Shown here piece by piece: positions 1 through 9,345 of a DNA stretch of 35,755 bases. Each line of letters opens with the position of its first letter. Position 1 is the stretch's first letter. The notes beneath the pieces were generated by a model that saw only the letters and a list, made by a program, of their open reading frames with translations, was not told where the DNA came from and ran no database searches. Position numbers and translations under genes: made by a program. This stretch comes from Fimbriimonas sp. Its GTDB lineage: Bacteria; Armatimonadota; Fimbriimonadia; Fimbriimonadales; Fimbriimonadaceae. The stretch covers positions 1 through 35,755 of the forward strand of contig JARLGV010000002.1 of the NCBI GenBank assembly GCA_031292555.1. The letters are read 5' to 3'.

Positions 1-343
1 CCGGGCTCAGCGTGTCGCCGACCCATTGGTCGACGCCGAACTTAAGGGGAATATCGACGTCGGTCTCAAACGCCTCCAGACCGCCGATCCGCACGAAGGA
101 GAGCACGTAATCCGCACCGTCCAACGCCTCCCGCCGGTCAAGCGTCGTGGTTATCTTCGCGGGAACCCCGTTTGCCGCGATGTCGCGCTCCATCAGTTGC
201 GCAACCATATCCAGGTTGTGCCCGTTTATGTCGTGGTAGGCGAAGTGAGTGTCTTGGAGTTCTGGGACGGTGAGAATGTCCCGCGAAATGCCCCGAGTGA
301 ACCCAACGCTGCCGGCGCCGATAACCGCGATCTTGATGCCCAT
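1..343 (-). CDS. Glycoside hydrolase family 4 (alpha-galactosidase/alpha-glucosidase type), N-terminal part
   Basis: This is the first 114 residues of an NAD(+)-dependent GH4 enzyme; the rest lies left of the window. The protein begins MGIKIAVIGAGSVGFTRGIS, a Rossmann GxGSxxF motif. Asp/His residues of the nucleotide fold follow, then VLSFVRIGGLEAF near residue 85 and QWVGDTLSP at the edge, which matches the Q..GDT(L)GPGG segment of MelA-type GH4 proteins. GH4 enzymes cleave glycosides by an oxidation-elimination mechanism using NAD(+) and a divalent metal in the cytoplasm. I chose ATG at 343 because it gives the conserved start of the Rossmann strand; an ATG at 350 is out of frame. A TAACAT box ends 5 nt upstream of the start, so the mRNA may be leaderless. 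The gene is divergent from rpiB. Substrate specificity cannot be told from this fragment. Confidence 0.85.
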   Translation of the reverse strand, partial: MGIKIAVIGAGSVGFTRGISRDILTVPELQDTHFAYHDINGHNLDMVAQLMERDIAANGVPAKITTTLDRREALDGADYVLSFVRIGGLEAFETDVDIPLKFGVDQWVGDTLSP

Positions 344-348
344 GGCCC

Positions 349-354
349 ATGTTA
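349..354 (-). promoter_or_regulatory. -10 box (TAACAT) of the GH4 gene
   Basis: On the minus strand TAACAT is followed by 5 nt and then the ATG at 343. This fits the TANNNT-then-start pattern seen at several other genes in the window. No ribosome binding site is visible. It is a sequence-based guess. Confidence 0.4.
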
Positions 355-427
355 GCCCAACGGTTAACGCGTTTGAGTCATCGATATCGGTGACATGACC
401 GGCAGGCCGTCAGGTAAGGTTCCACTC

Positions 428-433
428 TATAAC
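428..433 (+). promoter_or_regulatory. -10-like box (TATAAC) of the pentose-phosphate cluster
   Basis: TATAAC lies 4 nt before the rpiB ATG, and no Shine-Dalgarno sequence precedes that ATG. If used, transcription would begin at or just inside the start codon. No clear -35 element is visible. Confidence 0.35.
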
Positions 434-437
434 AACC

Positions 438-914
438 ATGAAAATCGCACTCGGATCCGATCACGCGGGCTTTGAGCTGAAGGAGTATCTGTCCGGCAAA
501 ATATCCGCCCTGGACCATGAGGTTATCGACCTGGGCGCCCATTCGTACGATCCCCACGACGACTACCCGGACTTCGCCGAACGAGTCGGGCAGGCAGTTG
601 CTACCCATGAAGTGGACCGCGGCGTCGTGATCTGCGGGAGCGGCGTCGGCGCCTCGATCGCAGCCAATAAAATCGTGGGCGTGCGAGCGGGCATTTGCAC
701 CGATACCTACTCGGCGCATCAGGGCGTCGAACACGACGACATGAACGTCCTGGTGCTAGCTGCGCGGATCACGGGCATCGAAGTGGCCAACGAGATCCTC
801 GTCAACTTCCTTCGCGCCGAATTCTCGGGCGAAGAACGACATGTCCGTCGCCTCAACAAGGTGCTTCTGATCGAACGCAACTCCCTCGAGGGCCTCGAAC
901 ACATCGAGGAATAA
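438..914 (+). CDS. rpiB: Ribose-5-phosphate isomerase B (RpiB/LacAB family)
   Basis: A 158-residue cytoplasmic sugar-phosphate isomerase that interconverts ribulose 5-phosphate and ribose 5-phosphate in the non-oxidative pentose phosphate pathway. The sequence shows the N-terminal MKIALGSDHAGFELK motif with D8-H9, the catalytic cysteine loop ICGSGVGASIAANK (C66) and the EHDDMNVL segment with H99 at the position of the ring-opening histidine in RpiB proteins. The C-terminal tail, after about residue 140, is slightly longer than in the shortest family members. The gene heads a cluster with gnd, zwf and pgl, and the gap to gnd is 43 bp. The family also contains LacA/LacB galactose-6-phosphate isomerase subunits, but the pentose-phosphate neighbours and the single gene favour RpiB. 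The start has a TATAAC box 4 nt upstream rather than a ribosome binding site. Confidence 0.95.
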   Translation: MKIALGSDHAGFELKEYLSGKISALDHEVIDLGAHSYDPHDDYPDFAERVGQAVATHEVDRGVVICGSGVGASIAANKIVGVRAGICTDTYSAHQGVEHDDMNVLVLAARITGIEVANEILVNFLRAEFSGEERHVRRLNKVLLIERNSLEGLEHIEE

Positions 915-957
915 GCGGCCCTCATCCCTTCCCGCACACTTCTTTAGGATCGTCCCA

Positions 958-2373
958 ATGGCAGATACTCTTTACGATTTCGGCATGGTCGGACTTGGCA
1001 CGATGGGCCGAGCCCTCCTTCTCAACATGGCGGACCACGGGTTCGCAGTCGCGGGCCTGGATACCGATACCGGCAAGGTCGACGCCCTGCACAGCGAAGG
1101 CGCCGGCAAACCGGTCAAGGGCTTCGGCGATGCGGCCGCGTTCGTGCAGGCAATTCGCAAACCGCGCGCGATCATGATGCTCGTGCCGGCGGGGGCACCC
1201 GTCGATTCGGTCATCCACAGCCTTTCGCCGTTCCTCGAAGAGCGTGACTTTCTGATCGACGGCGGTAACAGCTACTTCAAAGACACCGATCGGCGCGCGC
1301 TTGAACTCACTGCGAAAGGCCTTGGCTTTATTGGTATGGGCGTATCAGGCGGAGAGAGCGGGGCGCGCCATGGACCGAGCATGATGCCTGGCGGCACGGA
1401 GGCGAACTACGCGCGCATCAAGCCGATCGTGGAGTCGGTTGCCGCTCATTTCGACGGCGAACCGTGCGTGGCGTTGATGGGCTCCGGTTCTGCCGGACAC
1501 TACGTCAAAACCGTCCACAACGGCATCGAGTACGCGGTGATGCAGATGATCTCCGAGGTTTACGACGTCATGAAACGCGGCCTCGGCCTATCGAATGCGG
1601 CGATCGCGGACACATTCGACGCATGGAATCATGCGGAACTCCAGAGCTTCCTCGTGGAGATCACGACCGTTGTCCTCCGCTACAAGGACGAAGCAACGGG
1701 CAAGGAACTCGTTGAACTCATTTCGGACAAAGCGAAGCAGAAGGGCACCGGCAAGTGGACATCTCAGGACGCAATGGACCTCGGAATGCCGATTCCAACG
1801 GTCGACGTCGCGGTTGCCGCAAGGGAGATGTCCGGCCTCAAAGCGGAGCGCGTCGAGGCCGCCAAAGTCCTAAAGCCTTCAGGCGAGGCACTTCCCTACT
1901 CGGGCGACGAGGCGATCGAGTGTCTTCGACACGCGCTGTACGCAGCGGTCCTCATCGCCTATGCCCAAGGTTTGGCGCTCCTGAAAGAGGCGTCCCGGGA
2001 GTACGGCTACGGGACCAACCTCGAAACGGTCGCAAAGGTATGGCGGGCAGGGTGCATTATTCGATCCCGCTCGCTGGAGACCATCCGGGCCGCCTACGCG
2101 GCGAATCCGGATTTGGCGAATATCCTGGTTGATCCGACCATTTCCAAGATCGTGCTCGAGCACGAGTGTGCGCTTCGCAAGGCGGTAATGGGCGCGATCC
2201 AGGCATCGATCCCCGTTCCCAGCCTGAGCGCAAGCATCGCGTACCTCGACGGCTACCGCAGCGAGATTCTGCCTGCAAACCTAATTCAGGGCCAGCGCGA
2301 TCTGTTCGGCGCCCATACCTATGAGCGCACCGATAAAGAAGGGGCGTTTCACACTCAATGGGAGCAAGCATGA
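958..2373 (+). CDS. gnd: 6-phosphogluconate dehydrogenase, decarboxylating
   Basis: A 471-residue enzyme of the oxidative pentose phosphate pathway. It oxidises 6-phosphogluconate to ribulose 5-phosphate and CO2 with reduction of NADP(+). The N-terminal Rossmann motif is [14 protein letters not shown]. The substrate-binding loop is [18 protein letters not shown], followed by [15 protein letters not shown]. The long all-alpha C-terminal domain contains [20 protein letters not shown] and the typical end [16 protein letters not shown]. This is the full-length form of about 470 residues, not the short 300-residue GntZ/YqeC type. The start ATG is preceded by TAGGAT ending 7 nt upstream. That sequence can be read either as a weak AGGA ribosome binding site or as a TANNNT -10 box. 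The stop codon overlaps the zwf start by 4 nt (ATGA), which implies translational coupling. Confidence 0.97.
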   Translation: MADTLYDFGMVGLGTMGRALLLNMADHGFAVAGLDTDTGKVDALHSEGAGKPVKGFGDAAAFVQAIRKPRAIMMLVPAGAPVDSVIHSLSPFLEERDFLIDGGNSYFKDTDRRALELTAKGLGFIGMGVSGGESGARHGPSMMPGGTEANYARIKPIVESVAAHFDGEPCVALMGSGSAGHYVKTVHNGIEYAVMQMISEVYDVMKRGLGLSNAAIADTFDAWNHAELQSFLVEITTVVLRYKDEATGKELVELISDKAKQKGTGKWTSQDAMDLGMPIPTVDVAVAAREMSGLKAERVEAAKVLKPSGEALPYSGDEAIECLRHALYAAVLIAYAQGLALLKEASREYGYGTNLETVAKVWRAGCIIRSRSLETIRAAYAANPDLANILVDPTISKIVLEHECALRKAVMGAIQASIPVPSLSASIAYLDGYRSEILPANLIQGQRDLFGAHTYERTDKEGAFHTQWEQA

Positions 2374-3878
2374 ACACTATACAGGCCAAACCTGCGATCA
2401 TCGCCATCTTTGGAGCGACTGGCGATCTGACCAAGCGCAAGCTGATGCCGGCGCTTTACAACCTGTTCCTCGACAAGGGCCTTCCCCCGAAGTTCGCGAT
2501 CATCGGCGTGGCTCGCGATGGAGAGGAAGCTTCGTTCCGCTCCTACATGCAAGATGCGATGGCCCAGTTCTCGCGACGCGGAGCGGTCGAAAGCAACAAG
2601 TGGGACGAATTCGTCTCCCGCGTTTCGTTCGTCTCGGGTGAGTTCACCGACGCCAATACGTTCACGAAGTTGGCCGACAAGATCAAGAAGCTCGAAACCG
2701 AGATGGGCGAACCGGCTACGAACGTTTTTTACTTGTCGACACCTCCGTTTATTTTTGCTACGATTGCCGACGGACTTGGCGCAGCCGGACTCTCGAGTGA
2801 CCCAACTCGACAGCGGATCGTCATCGAGAAACCGTTTGGGCGAGACTACGATTCGGCGGAAGCACTCAACAGCGAACTGCTCAAGTCGTTCGAAGAGAAG
2901 CAGATTTACCGAATCGACCACTACCTAGGCAAGGAGACGGTTCAGAACATCCTTGCCTTCCGATTCGCAAATGCCCTCTACGAGCCCGTCTGGAATCGAC
3001 GCTACGTCGACCATGTCCAGATCACAGTCGCGGAGGACGTGGGAGTCGAAAAGCGCGGAAGCTATTACGAAACGTCGGGCGCACTTCGGGACATGGTCCA
3101 AAACCATTTGCTCCAGATCATGAGCATGGTGGCGATGGAGCCGCTTGTGTCATTCGACGCCGACGAGGTGCGGAACAAGAAGGTCGACGTGCTGCGGGCG
3201 GTGCGTCCGTTCACGAAGATGAACCCTCATGACTACTCGGTGCGTGGTCAGTATGGCGCCGGAATGGAAAACGGACAGCCCGCGCTCGGGTACCGGCAAG
3301 AGGAGGGAGTCGATCCGCAATCGACGACTGAAACATTCGTTGCTCTCAAATTGTTTCTGGACAACTGGCGATGGCAGGACGTGCCTTTCTATCTCCGAAC
3401 CGGCAAACGAATGGCGCGCAAGTATTCGCAGATCGTCATCGTCTTCCGTCCGGTCCCACACCTGATGTTCGCGAACGACGTTCCTGATTTGCTAGAGCCG
3501 AACCGATTGATCATCAACATTCAGCCGGAGGAAGGGATCATCCTGAAATTCCAGGCGAAGGAGCCAGGAACGGGCATGCGGCTGAGCACGGTTTCAATGG
3601 GGTTCGACTACAATCAGGCGTTCCACGCCCAGAACCGGGAGGCATACGAGACCCTGATTCAGGAGGTCGTCTGGGGTGACACGACCCTGTTTATGCGCGA
3701 CGACCAGGAACGGGCGGCTTGGACGATTATCGAACCGCTGCTCGATGCATGGGAGTCACGGCCGGCAAACACCTTCCCCAACTACTCGGCCGGCTCATGG
3801 GGCCCAGAGGTCTCCGACATTCTGTTGGCACGGGACGGCCGCTCGTGGCACAACCCGATGATGTACCAGTCGGGCTAA
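2370..3878 (+). CDS. zwf: Glucose-6-phosphate dehydrogenase
   Basis: A 502-residue dehydrogenase that commits glucose 6-phosphate to the oxidative pentose phosphate pathway and makes NADPH. The N-terminus has the nucleotide-binding motif [20 protein letters not shown]. The active-site signature [19 protein letters not shown] lies near residue 180. The C-terminal domain carries the usual FYLRTGKRM segment. I place the start at 2370 instead of 2358. GGGAG at 2360-2364 sits 5 nt before this ATG as a good ribosome binding site, the ATG overlaps the gnd stop as ATGA, and the resulting N-terminus matches the family. The gene lies between gnd and pgl, so all oxidative-branch enzymes come from one transcript. 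Confidence 0.97.
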   Translation: MNTIQAKPAIIAIFGATGDLTKRKLMPALYNLFLDKGLPPKFAIIGVARDGEEASFRSYMQDAMAQFSRRGAVESNKWDEFVSRVSFVSGEFTDANTFTKLADKIKKLETEMGEPATNVFYLSTPPFIFATIADGLGAAGLSSDPTRQRIVIEKPFGRDYDSAEALNSELLKSFEEKQIYRIDHYLGKETVQNILAFRFANALYEPVWNRRYVDHVQITVAEDVGVEKRGSYYETSGALRDMVQNHLLQIMSMVAMEPLVSFDADEVRNKKVDVLRAVRPFTKMNPHDYSVRGQYGAGMENGQPALGYRQEEGVDPQSTTETFVALKLFLDNWRWQDVPFYLRTGKRMARKYSQIVIVFRPVPHLMFANDVPDLLEPNRLIINIQPEEGIILKFQAKEPGTGMRLSTVSMGFDYNQAFHAQNREAYETLIQEVVWGDTTLFMRDDQERAAWTIIEPLLDAWESRPANTFPNYSAGSWGPEVSDILLARDGRSWHNPMMYQSG

Positions 3879-3887
3879 GGAGTTTTC

Positions 3888-4595
3888 ATGAACGTATGCG
3901 ACGACCTTGAGCAACTCAGCCGCACGGCCGCGGTCCGCTTCGTCTCCCTTTTCGAAGAAGCGATCGCCCGGCACGGCCGATTCGACGTCGCCCTTAGCGG
4001 GGGCAGTACGCCGAAGCGGATGTATGAGCTACTCGCCTTGCCGGAGTATTCGCTCCCAGTCGATTGGACGCAGGTTCATCTTTTTTGGAGCGATGAGCGG
4101 TACGTTCCGCCAACCGACCCGCAGAGCAACGAGCACATGGCGCGTGCCGCCTTAATCTCGCAAATTCCAATTCCGGAGGGGAACGTGCATGGCATGTACG
4201 TCGAGGGCGGCGTCGAGTCGGCGGCTCATCGGTACCAGAACCTGTTGCGTGAGCAGTTGGGCCTGGAGTCAGCCCTGGACTTGACGATGTTGGGCCTCGG
4301 TCCGGATGGGCATACCGCTTCCCTATTCCCCGGTGAACCGGCGGTGCATGAGACGGAGCGGATCGTAGTGGCGGGCCTCGGTCACGCTGGCGTTTCCGAG
4401 CGGATCACAATGACGCCGCCGATGCTCAACCGATCGCGATTCATTATGTTCCTGGTCTCGGGGGCCGACAAAGCCGCTCCACTTTGTCGGGTGCTGGCCG
4501 GCCCCGAAGACTGGGATGGCACGCCGGCCCAAGCGATCGCCCGACATGCGCCGAACGTCGAGTGGTTTGTCGATCGAGCGGCCTGCCCCTCGTGA
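3888..4595 (+). CDS. pgl: 6-phosphogluconolactonase (DevB/SOL type)
   Basis: A 235-residue enzyme that hydrolyses 6-phosphogluconolactone to 6-phosphogluconate, the step between Zwf and Gnd. It shows the family motifs VALSGGSTPKRMYELL (about residue 35), VHLFWSDERYVPPTDPQSNE (about 63-85) and LGLGPDGHTASLFPG near residue 140. Length and motifs fit the NagB-like fold of the DevB family and not the beta-propeller YbhE type. AAGGAG at 3877-3882 overlaps the zwf stop and lies 5 nt before the ATG, a strong ribosome binding site. The gene follows zwf by 9 bp and closes the cluster. Confidence 0.95.
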   Translation: MNVCDDLEQLSRTAAVRFVSLFEEAIARHGRFDVALSGGSTPKRMYELLALPEYSLPVDWTQVHLFWSDERYVPPTDPQSNEHMARAALISQIPIPEGNVHGMYVEGGVESAAHRYQNLLREQLGLESALDLTMLGLGPDGHTASLFPGEPAVHETERIVVAGLGHAGVSERITMTPPMLNRSRFIMFLVSGADKAAPLCRVLAGPEDWDGTPAQAIARHAPNVEWFVDRAACPS

Positions 4596-4705
4596 GGTTA
4601 TTTCCCACGACAGATCGAATATTGCCAAGTTATACGCACTTACAGACCAATTAAAGACTGCGCCTTGCAGTAATCTTAGTGCCACAGTCACCGGCGACTG
4701 AAGGC

Positions 4706-4717
4706 GTTCAATTGAAC
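4706..4717. promoter_or_regulatory. 12-bp perfect palindrome upstream of the propeller/Ig protein
   Basis: GTTCAATTGAAC reads the same on both strands. It lies about 40 nt before the start at 4756, in a 160-bp gap that otherwise shows only a TATTTT box at 4739-4744. It could be an operator half-site pair. This is a weak inference from symmetry and position. Confidence 0.25.
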
Positions 4718-4755
4718 AACTGGATCGCTCCAGGGCTGTATTTTTTCGGCAGTCA

Positions 4756-7700
4756 ATGTCTATGCACGCTATTCGTCTGGCTCTCGTTGGGTTGGTTGCC
4801 CTTCTTACGTCGTTTGCTTTCGGTCAACTCGGTAACACGCCATGGCCCAAGTTTCACAACAACAACCTGAATACAGGTATTTCCAAGAATGGAGGTTCAA
4901 ACGGGCTTTACCGTTGGAAATGGATCGGAGGAGTAGGCACAAACCTGGACAGCGGAGTTGCTCTTGCCAGCGACGGAACCGCGTACGTGGTTAGCAACGA
5001 CAATAACCTCTATGCGATCAAGCCGGATGGCACCAAGAAGTGGGCAACCCAGCTGTTCGACTCGCTTGGCACTCCAACTATTGCCGCTGACGGAACCATC
5101 TACGTCGGAACGAGAATCGGAGTCTTCTCAGTATCTCCCACTGGATCGATAAACTGGGAGTATGCGCTGTCAACCGACTTCCAGTCGTCACCCGTGATCC
5201 TCTCCGATGGTTCGATCGCCATCTGCGGGGTTGACGGCAAGCTCCGTATTCTGAACAATACGGGAACCCTCAGATGGTCGATGGCGCTGACTAGCGATTC
5301 AATAGGAAACATCGCTGTGGCATCAGACGGCACGATGTACGTGCCGAGTTCGACGGGCGCCCTCTACGCAGTCTCTCCTACCCAGCAGATCAACTGGACG
5401 TTCACCGCGCAAGGCCCCATCCAAAGCTCCCCCTGCGTCGGCTCCGATGGAACGATCTACTTCGGCTGTGACGATTACAACCTTTATGCCGTCGACTCAA
5501 ACGGTAAAAAGAAGTGGACTTACAAGGTTGGAGATTCAGTGGAGTCCAGCCCAGCCATCGCTCCAGATGGTTCGATTGTCTTTGGTTGCACCGACAACTA
5601 TATCTATTGCCTCAATCCCAGTGGCAGCCTCAAGTGGAAATACAAGGCTTATGAAATGGTAGGGGCGCCCGCCATCGGTGCGGATGGGACCGTCTACATC
5701 GGAGCGTCCGACGACAATCTGTATGCCATCAATCCCGATGGCAGTCGTCAGTGGATTTACTCGACCGGTCTCAACATCAATACCTCACCGGCAATCGGTT
5801 CGGATGGCGCCATCTACGTCAACGCAGGCAACACCCTCTTTGCGATCGGCACAGAGGTGAACACGGTTTCGGCTACCTCTTTGAGCCTCAAGCCGGCGAC
5901 CGTGACTGGCGGAAACGCTTCGACGGCGACGATTACGCTAGACCAGAACGCTCCATCGGGAGGCGACGTCGTGGCGCTTTTGTCGAGCAGTTCCGTGGTC
6001 ACGGTACCGCCTTTCGTCATCGTCCCTTCAGGTAGCTCCAGTGCAACTTTCACGGTCAGCACCCAAGCGGTCCTCTCGACGATCACCGCAACGATAACCG
6101 CGACCTCTGGTTCGAAGAACGACACCGCCGTTTTGGCGGTCGTGCCGCCGAGCGTGTCCTCGGTTTCGGTGTCGCCGACTTCCGTAACTGGCGGTGCAAG
6201 TTCAACGGGTACGGTCACCCTAACGGGTCCGGCTCAAGTAGGTGGCGATCAGGTTCTCTTGTCCTCTAGTGACACCAATGCCACGGTTCCGACATCGGTT
6301 GTTATTCCTGCGGGGTCCTCGACGGGCACATTCACGATCACGACTGTTCCAGTAAAGGCAGCGGTCACGGCATCGATCATTGCGTCGATCGGTACCAGTT
6401 CAGCCTCGACCACCTTAACGATCAATCCGCCGAAGCTCTCTTCTCTCTCCCTATCTCCAAAGGCTGTTGTTGGAGGCAATCCCTCTACAGCCACAATAAC
6501 CCTCACCGGTCCAGCCCCATCCGGAGGTTATGTCGTGGCTACGTCGTCGGTCAATCCCAATGCGACGACACCCGGGCTCGTTACCATACCAGAGGGAGCG
6601 ACCTCAACAACATTTACGGTCAACACCGACGGCGTTCCACAGGTAATCATAACCGAAATCGATGTCGTCTACTCGACCCAGACAGTGGGAGATACTCTAA
6701 CGATCAATCTCACGTCGCTTAAGGGCCTCGCTGTATCGCCAAACATCGTAACAGGTGGAACTTCGTCAACGGGTACGGTTACTCTCGACGGGATGGCATC
6801 AATCATGGGTCTTGTCGTGAATTTGTCTTCGGACAACGTCGCGGCTACCGTCCCCGCTCACTTCACTATTCCTCCGAACGCCAAATCGGGCACGTTCACC
6901 ATCACCACTCAGCCGGTTGCGACCTCGACGATCGCCAACATTTCTTCCAGTCTGGGTACGGCGACGATCGCCACCACACTGACCGTTCAGCCGCCGGGTG
7001 TTAAGTCGGTGACCCTGTCTCCGAGCACGATTGAAGGCGCCATGAAATCCACTGGCACGGTGACCCTGACAGGGCCCGCGCCGTCGCCGGGAATCGACGT
7101 CGTCTTAACCTCCGACAATGCCGCCGCGACGGTTCCCGTTTCGGTTCTCGCCGCGGGAGGGGCCACGACGGTTCCATTCACCGCAACCGGTTCGCCGGTT
7201 TCCGTTACCACGAAAGCAACGATCACGGCCAAAATCGGATCATCGTCTCAATCCGCAGTCCTTACGATCGCACCTCCGATCATCGTCGGCCTGTCCTTCA
7301 GCCCATCTGTCGTAGAAGGCACACAGGGCTCTACGGGAACGATCACCCTATCGAGTCCGGCCGCAAACGGCGGGTTTGTCATCAAATTGACTTCCAGCGA
7401 CTCCCATGCAGTCCCGCCCTCTTCGGTTACGGTTCCGTCAGGAGCGAGCCAAGCGACGTTCACGGTGTCGACTTCCTCCGTCACGAGCCTGACGATTGCC
7501 TACATTACTGCGGCAGCCTACGGATCGACCATTCAGACGAGCCTAGGTCTAGTGCCGGTAAAGGTGTCCTCGCTCTCCCTGAATCCGGCATCTGTCGAAG
7601 GGGGCGTCAGTTCTACGGGAACTCTGACCCTCGACAACCCGGCGCCCGCCGGAGGAATCACCGCGTCCCTATGGACAAACAGCCGGGCCGCGACAGCACC

Positions 7701-9258
7701 GGCCTCCATCACGATCCCGGCCGGTTCGACAACAGGTACGTTTTCAGTAACGACAACGCCGGTTTCGTCAACGATAGGCGTTGTCATTCAAGCGACGTAT
7801 GGCGGTTCCGTATCGGCAACTCTGACCATCACCCAACCTAAGGTGAAGTCGGTAACCATCGCTCCCGTAGAAGTTGTCGGAGGTGCGTCGGCGGGCTGTC
7901 TCGTCACAATCGACAATCCGGCGCCAGTTGGTGGGGTCGTCCTTGCCCTGACATCCGATTCGGCATCCGCCGCCCTGCCGGCTCAATTGACCGTTCCGAG
8001 TGGATCGACCACGGCGACATGCACAATAACCACCTCGGTCGTCAACTCCATTACCACGGCCAATATCAGCGCATCGAGCGGCGGGGCATCCGCGCAAGCT
8101 CCGCTAACGATCGATCCTCCCGGAGTCGCGTCGGTCTCGGTGAGCCCAGTCTCGACCCTCGGGGGATACCCAGTCACCGGTACTGTGAACCTCAATGTGA
8201 GCGCACCAAGCGGAGGAATGACCGTCTCTCTCTCTAGTTCGAGCACTTCGGCCCCCGTTCCCGGTTCGGTCACTGTACCGGCAGGGTCGAATACCGCCAC
8301 CTTTGTCATCACGACGATTCCCGTCGACGCCTCGATCGTTGCCACCATCACGGCCTCGACGGGTTCGCTAAGCAAGACGTGTACGCTGACTATCGGACCT
8401 CCCTATCTCGGCCCCTGTTCGCTCTCGACAGGCCACGTCGTTGGGGGATCGCCAACCGTCGTTACCGGCACGGTTCGTCTCTATTCTCCTGCCGGTCCCT
8501 CGGGCGCCAAGGTGAGCCTAACCAGTTCGAACCCGTCAGCTGCCTCAGGCCCGGCAACGGTCGTGATCCCCGCGGGTTCCCAGACGGCTACCTACTCGAT
8601 CACGACCTATCGCGTCACGACCTCAACCCAGGTAGCTTTCACGGCATCCTTCAACGGGTCCACCGCAACCAATACTCTCGGCGTCGATCCCTACACCGTT
8701 TCGATCAGTCTCAACCCAACAACCGTGAACGGGGGATCGACCAGCGATTGCACGGTCACTTTGAACGGTCCGAGCCCTTCATCTGGTATGGTGGTCAGTT
8801 TAGGAAGTAGCTCATCATCGGCAAAGGTACCGTCATCCGTCAAAGTCGCATCCGGCGGATCGTCGACCAGCTTCTCTGTATCGACGACACCAGTCCTTTC
8901 GACGACGACCGCTTTAATTCAGGCATGGCTGGGATCGAAGCCATCTAGCCCGTCGTCTGCGACGCTGACGATTGCCAGCCCTGTGATCCTCGACACGCTC
9001 TTCGTGCCAGACGGAGTAACCGCTGGTTCGTCCACAACCCTCTATGTCGTCTTTAGTTCACCGGTCCCATCTCGGTCCAGTTTGGCGGTGAGTTCGAGTT
9101 CTACCCGACTCAAAGTCGGCAACTCCCTCCTAATGGTCGGTAATCAGTCCGTCCAGGCGTTCAAACTGCCAACAACCAAGGGTCCGGCCACTCAAGTTGC
9201 CGTAACCGTGTCCTTCGGCGGCTCTACCGGCACGGCGACCCTGAACATTACGTCATAG
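4756..9258 (+). CDS. Secreted PQQ-like beta-propeller protein with twelve Ig-like repeats
   Basis: A 1500-residue exported protein. Residues 1-23 (MSMHAIRLALVGLVALLTSF and AFG) form a Sec signal peptide, with cleavage likely before Q24. Residues about 45-365 hold eight PQQ-type propeller blades of about 38 residues, each with DGT(I/V)Y...LYA(I/V)..DG...W. From about residue 369 to the end there are twelve Ig-like (beta-sandwich) repeats of about 94 residues. Each shows the pattern S.SP..V.GG..STGTVTL..PAP.GG..V.L.S......VP.SV.IP.GS.T.TF.ITT.PV. The twelfth is the most divergent. There is no catalytic motif, sorting signal or C-terminal membrane anchor. It is probably an extracellular or outer-surface adhesion or structural protein. 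Function is not established. The ATG at 4762 is an alternative start two codons on. Confidence 0.85.
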   Translation: MSMHAIRLALVGLVALLTSFAFGQLGNTPWPKFHNNNLNTGISKNGGSNGLYRWKWIGGVGTNLDSGVALASDGTAYVVSNDNNLYAIKPDGTKKWATQLFDSLGTPTIAADGTIYVGTRIGVFSVSPTGSINWEYALSTDFQSSPVILSDGSIAICGVDGKLRILNNTGTLRWSMALTSDSIGNIAVASDGTMYVPSSTGALYAVSPTQQINWTFTAQGPIQSSPCVGSDGTIYFGCDDYNLYAVDSNGKKKWTYKVGDSVESSPAIAPDGSIVFGCTDNYIYCLNPSGSLKWKYKAYEMVGAPAIGADGTVYIGASDDNLYAINPDGSRQWIYSTGLNINTSPAIGSDGAIYVNAGNTLFAIGTEVNTVSATSLSLKPATVTGGNASTATITLDQNAPSGGDVVALLSSSSVVTVPPFVIVPSGSSSATFTVSTQAVLSTITATITATSGSKNDTAVLAVVPPSVSSVSVSPTSVTGGASSTGTVTLTGPAQVGGDQVLLSSSDTNATVPTSVVIPAGSSTGTFTITTVPVKAAVTASIIASIGTSSASTTLTINPPKLSSLSLSPKAVVGGNPSTATITLTGPAPSGGYVVATSSVNPNATTPGLVTIPEGATSTTFTVNTDGVPQVIITEIDVVYSTQTVGDTLTINLTSLKGLAVSPNIVTGGTSSTGTVTLDGMASIMGLVVNLSSDNVAATVPAHFTIPPNAKSGTFTITTQPVATSTIANISSSLGTATIATTLTVQPPGVKSVTLSPSTIEGAMKSTGTVTLTGPAPSPGIDVVLTSDNAAATVPVSVLAAGGATTVPFTATGSPVSVTTKATITAKIGSSSQSAVLTIAPPIIVGLSFSPSVVEGTQGSTGTITLSSPAANGGFVIKLTSSDSHAVPPSSVTVPSGASQATFTVSTSSVTSLTIAYITAAAYGSTIQTSLGLVPVKVSSLSLNPASVEGGVSSTGTLTLDNPAPAGGITASLWTNSRAATAPASITIPAGSTTGTFSVTTTPVSSTIGVVIQATYGGSVSATLTITQPKVKSVTIAPVEVVGGASAGCLVTIDNPAPVGGVVLALTSDSASAALPAQLTVPSGSTTATCTITTSVVNSITTANISASSGGASAQAPLTIDPPGVASVSVSPVSTLGGYPVTGTVNLNVSAPSGGMTVSLSSSSTSAPVPGSVTVPAGSNTATFVITTIPVDASIVATITASTGSLSKTCTLTIGPPYLGPCSLSTGHVVGGSPTVVTGTVRLYSPAGPSGAKVSLTSSNPSAASGPATVVIPAGSQTATYSITTYRVTTSTQVAFTASFNGSTATNTLGVDPYTVSISLNPTTVNGGSTSDCTVTLNGPSPSSGMVVSLGSSSSSAKVPSSVKVASGGSSTSFSVSTTPVLSTTTALIQAWLGSKPSSPSSATLTIASPVILDTLFVPDGVTAGSSTTLYVVFSSPVPSRSSLAVSSSSTRLKVGNSLLMVGNQSVQAFKLPTTKGPATQVAVTVSFGGSTGTATLNITS

Positions 9259-9262
9259 ACTC

Positions 9263-9307
9263 GCGGGTGCATCGTCTTTTCAACCCTTGGCGGCACGATG
9301 CACCCGC
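9263..9307 (+). terminator. 13-bp perfect hairpin after the propeller/Ig gene
   Basis: GCGGGTGCATCGT (9263-9275) and ACGATGCACCCGC (9295-9307) are exact complements around a 19-nt loop. The hairpin starts 5 nt after the stop of the large secreted protein. No U-tract follows, so it may act as a Rho-dependent or 3'-end-stabilising structure. It covers the ATG at 9298, which argues that the next gene starts further on, at 9346. Confidence 0.6.
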
Positions 9308-9345
9308 CAGTTCGTCATCGGCCCGTTCTACCTCGTAGTAGAGAT

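Noticed and set aside
9298-9345. Upstream start for the VOC gene
   Set aside because: The ATG lies inside the 13-bp hairpin and adds 16 residues with no family similarity.
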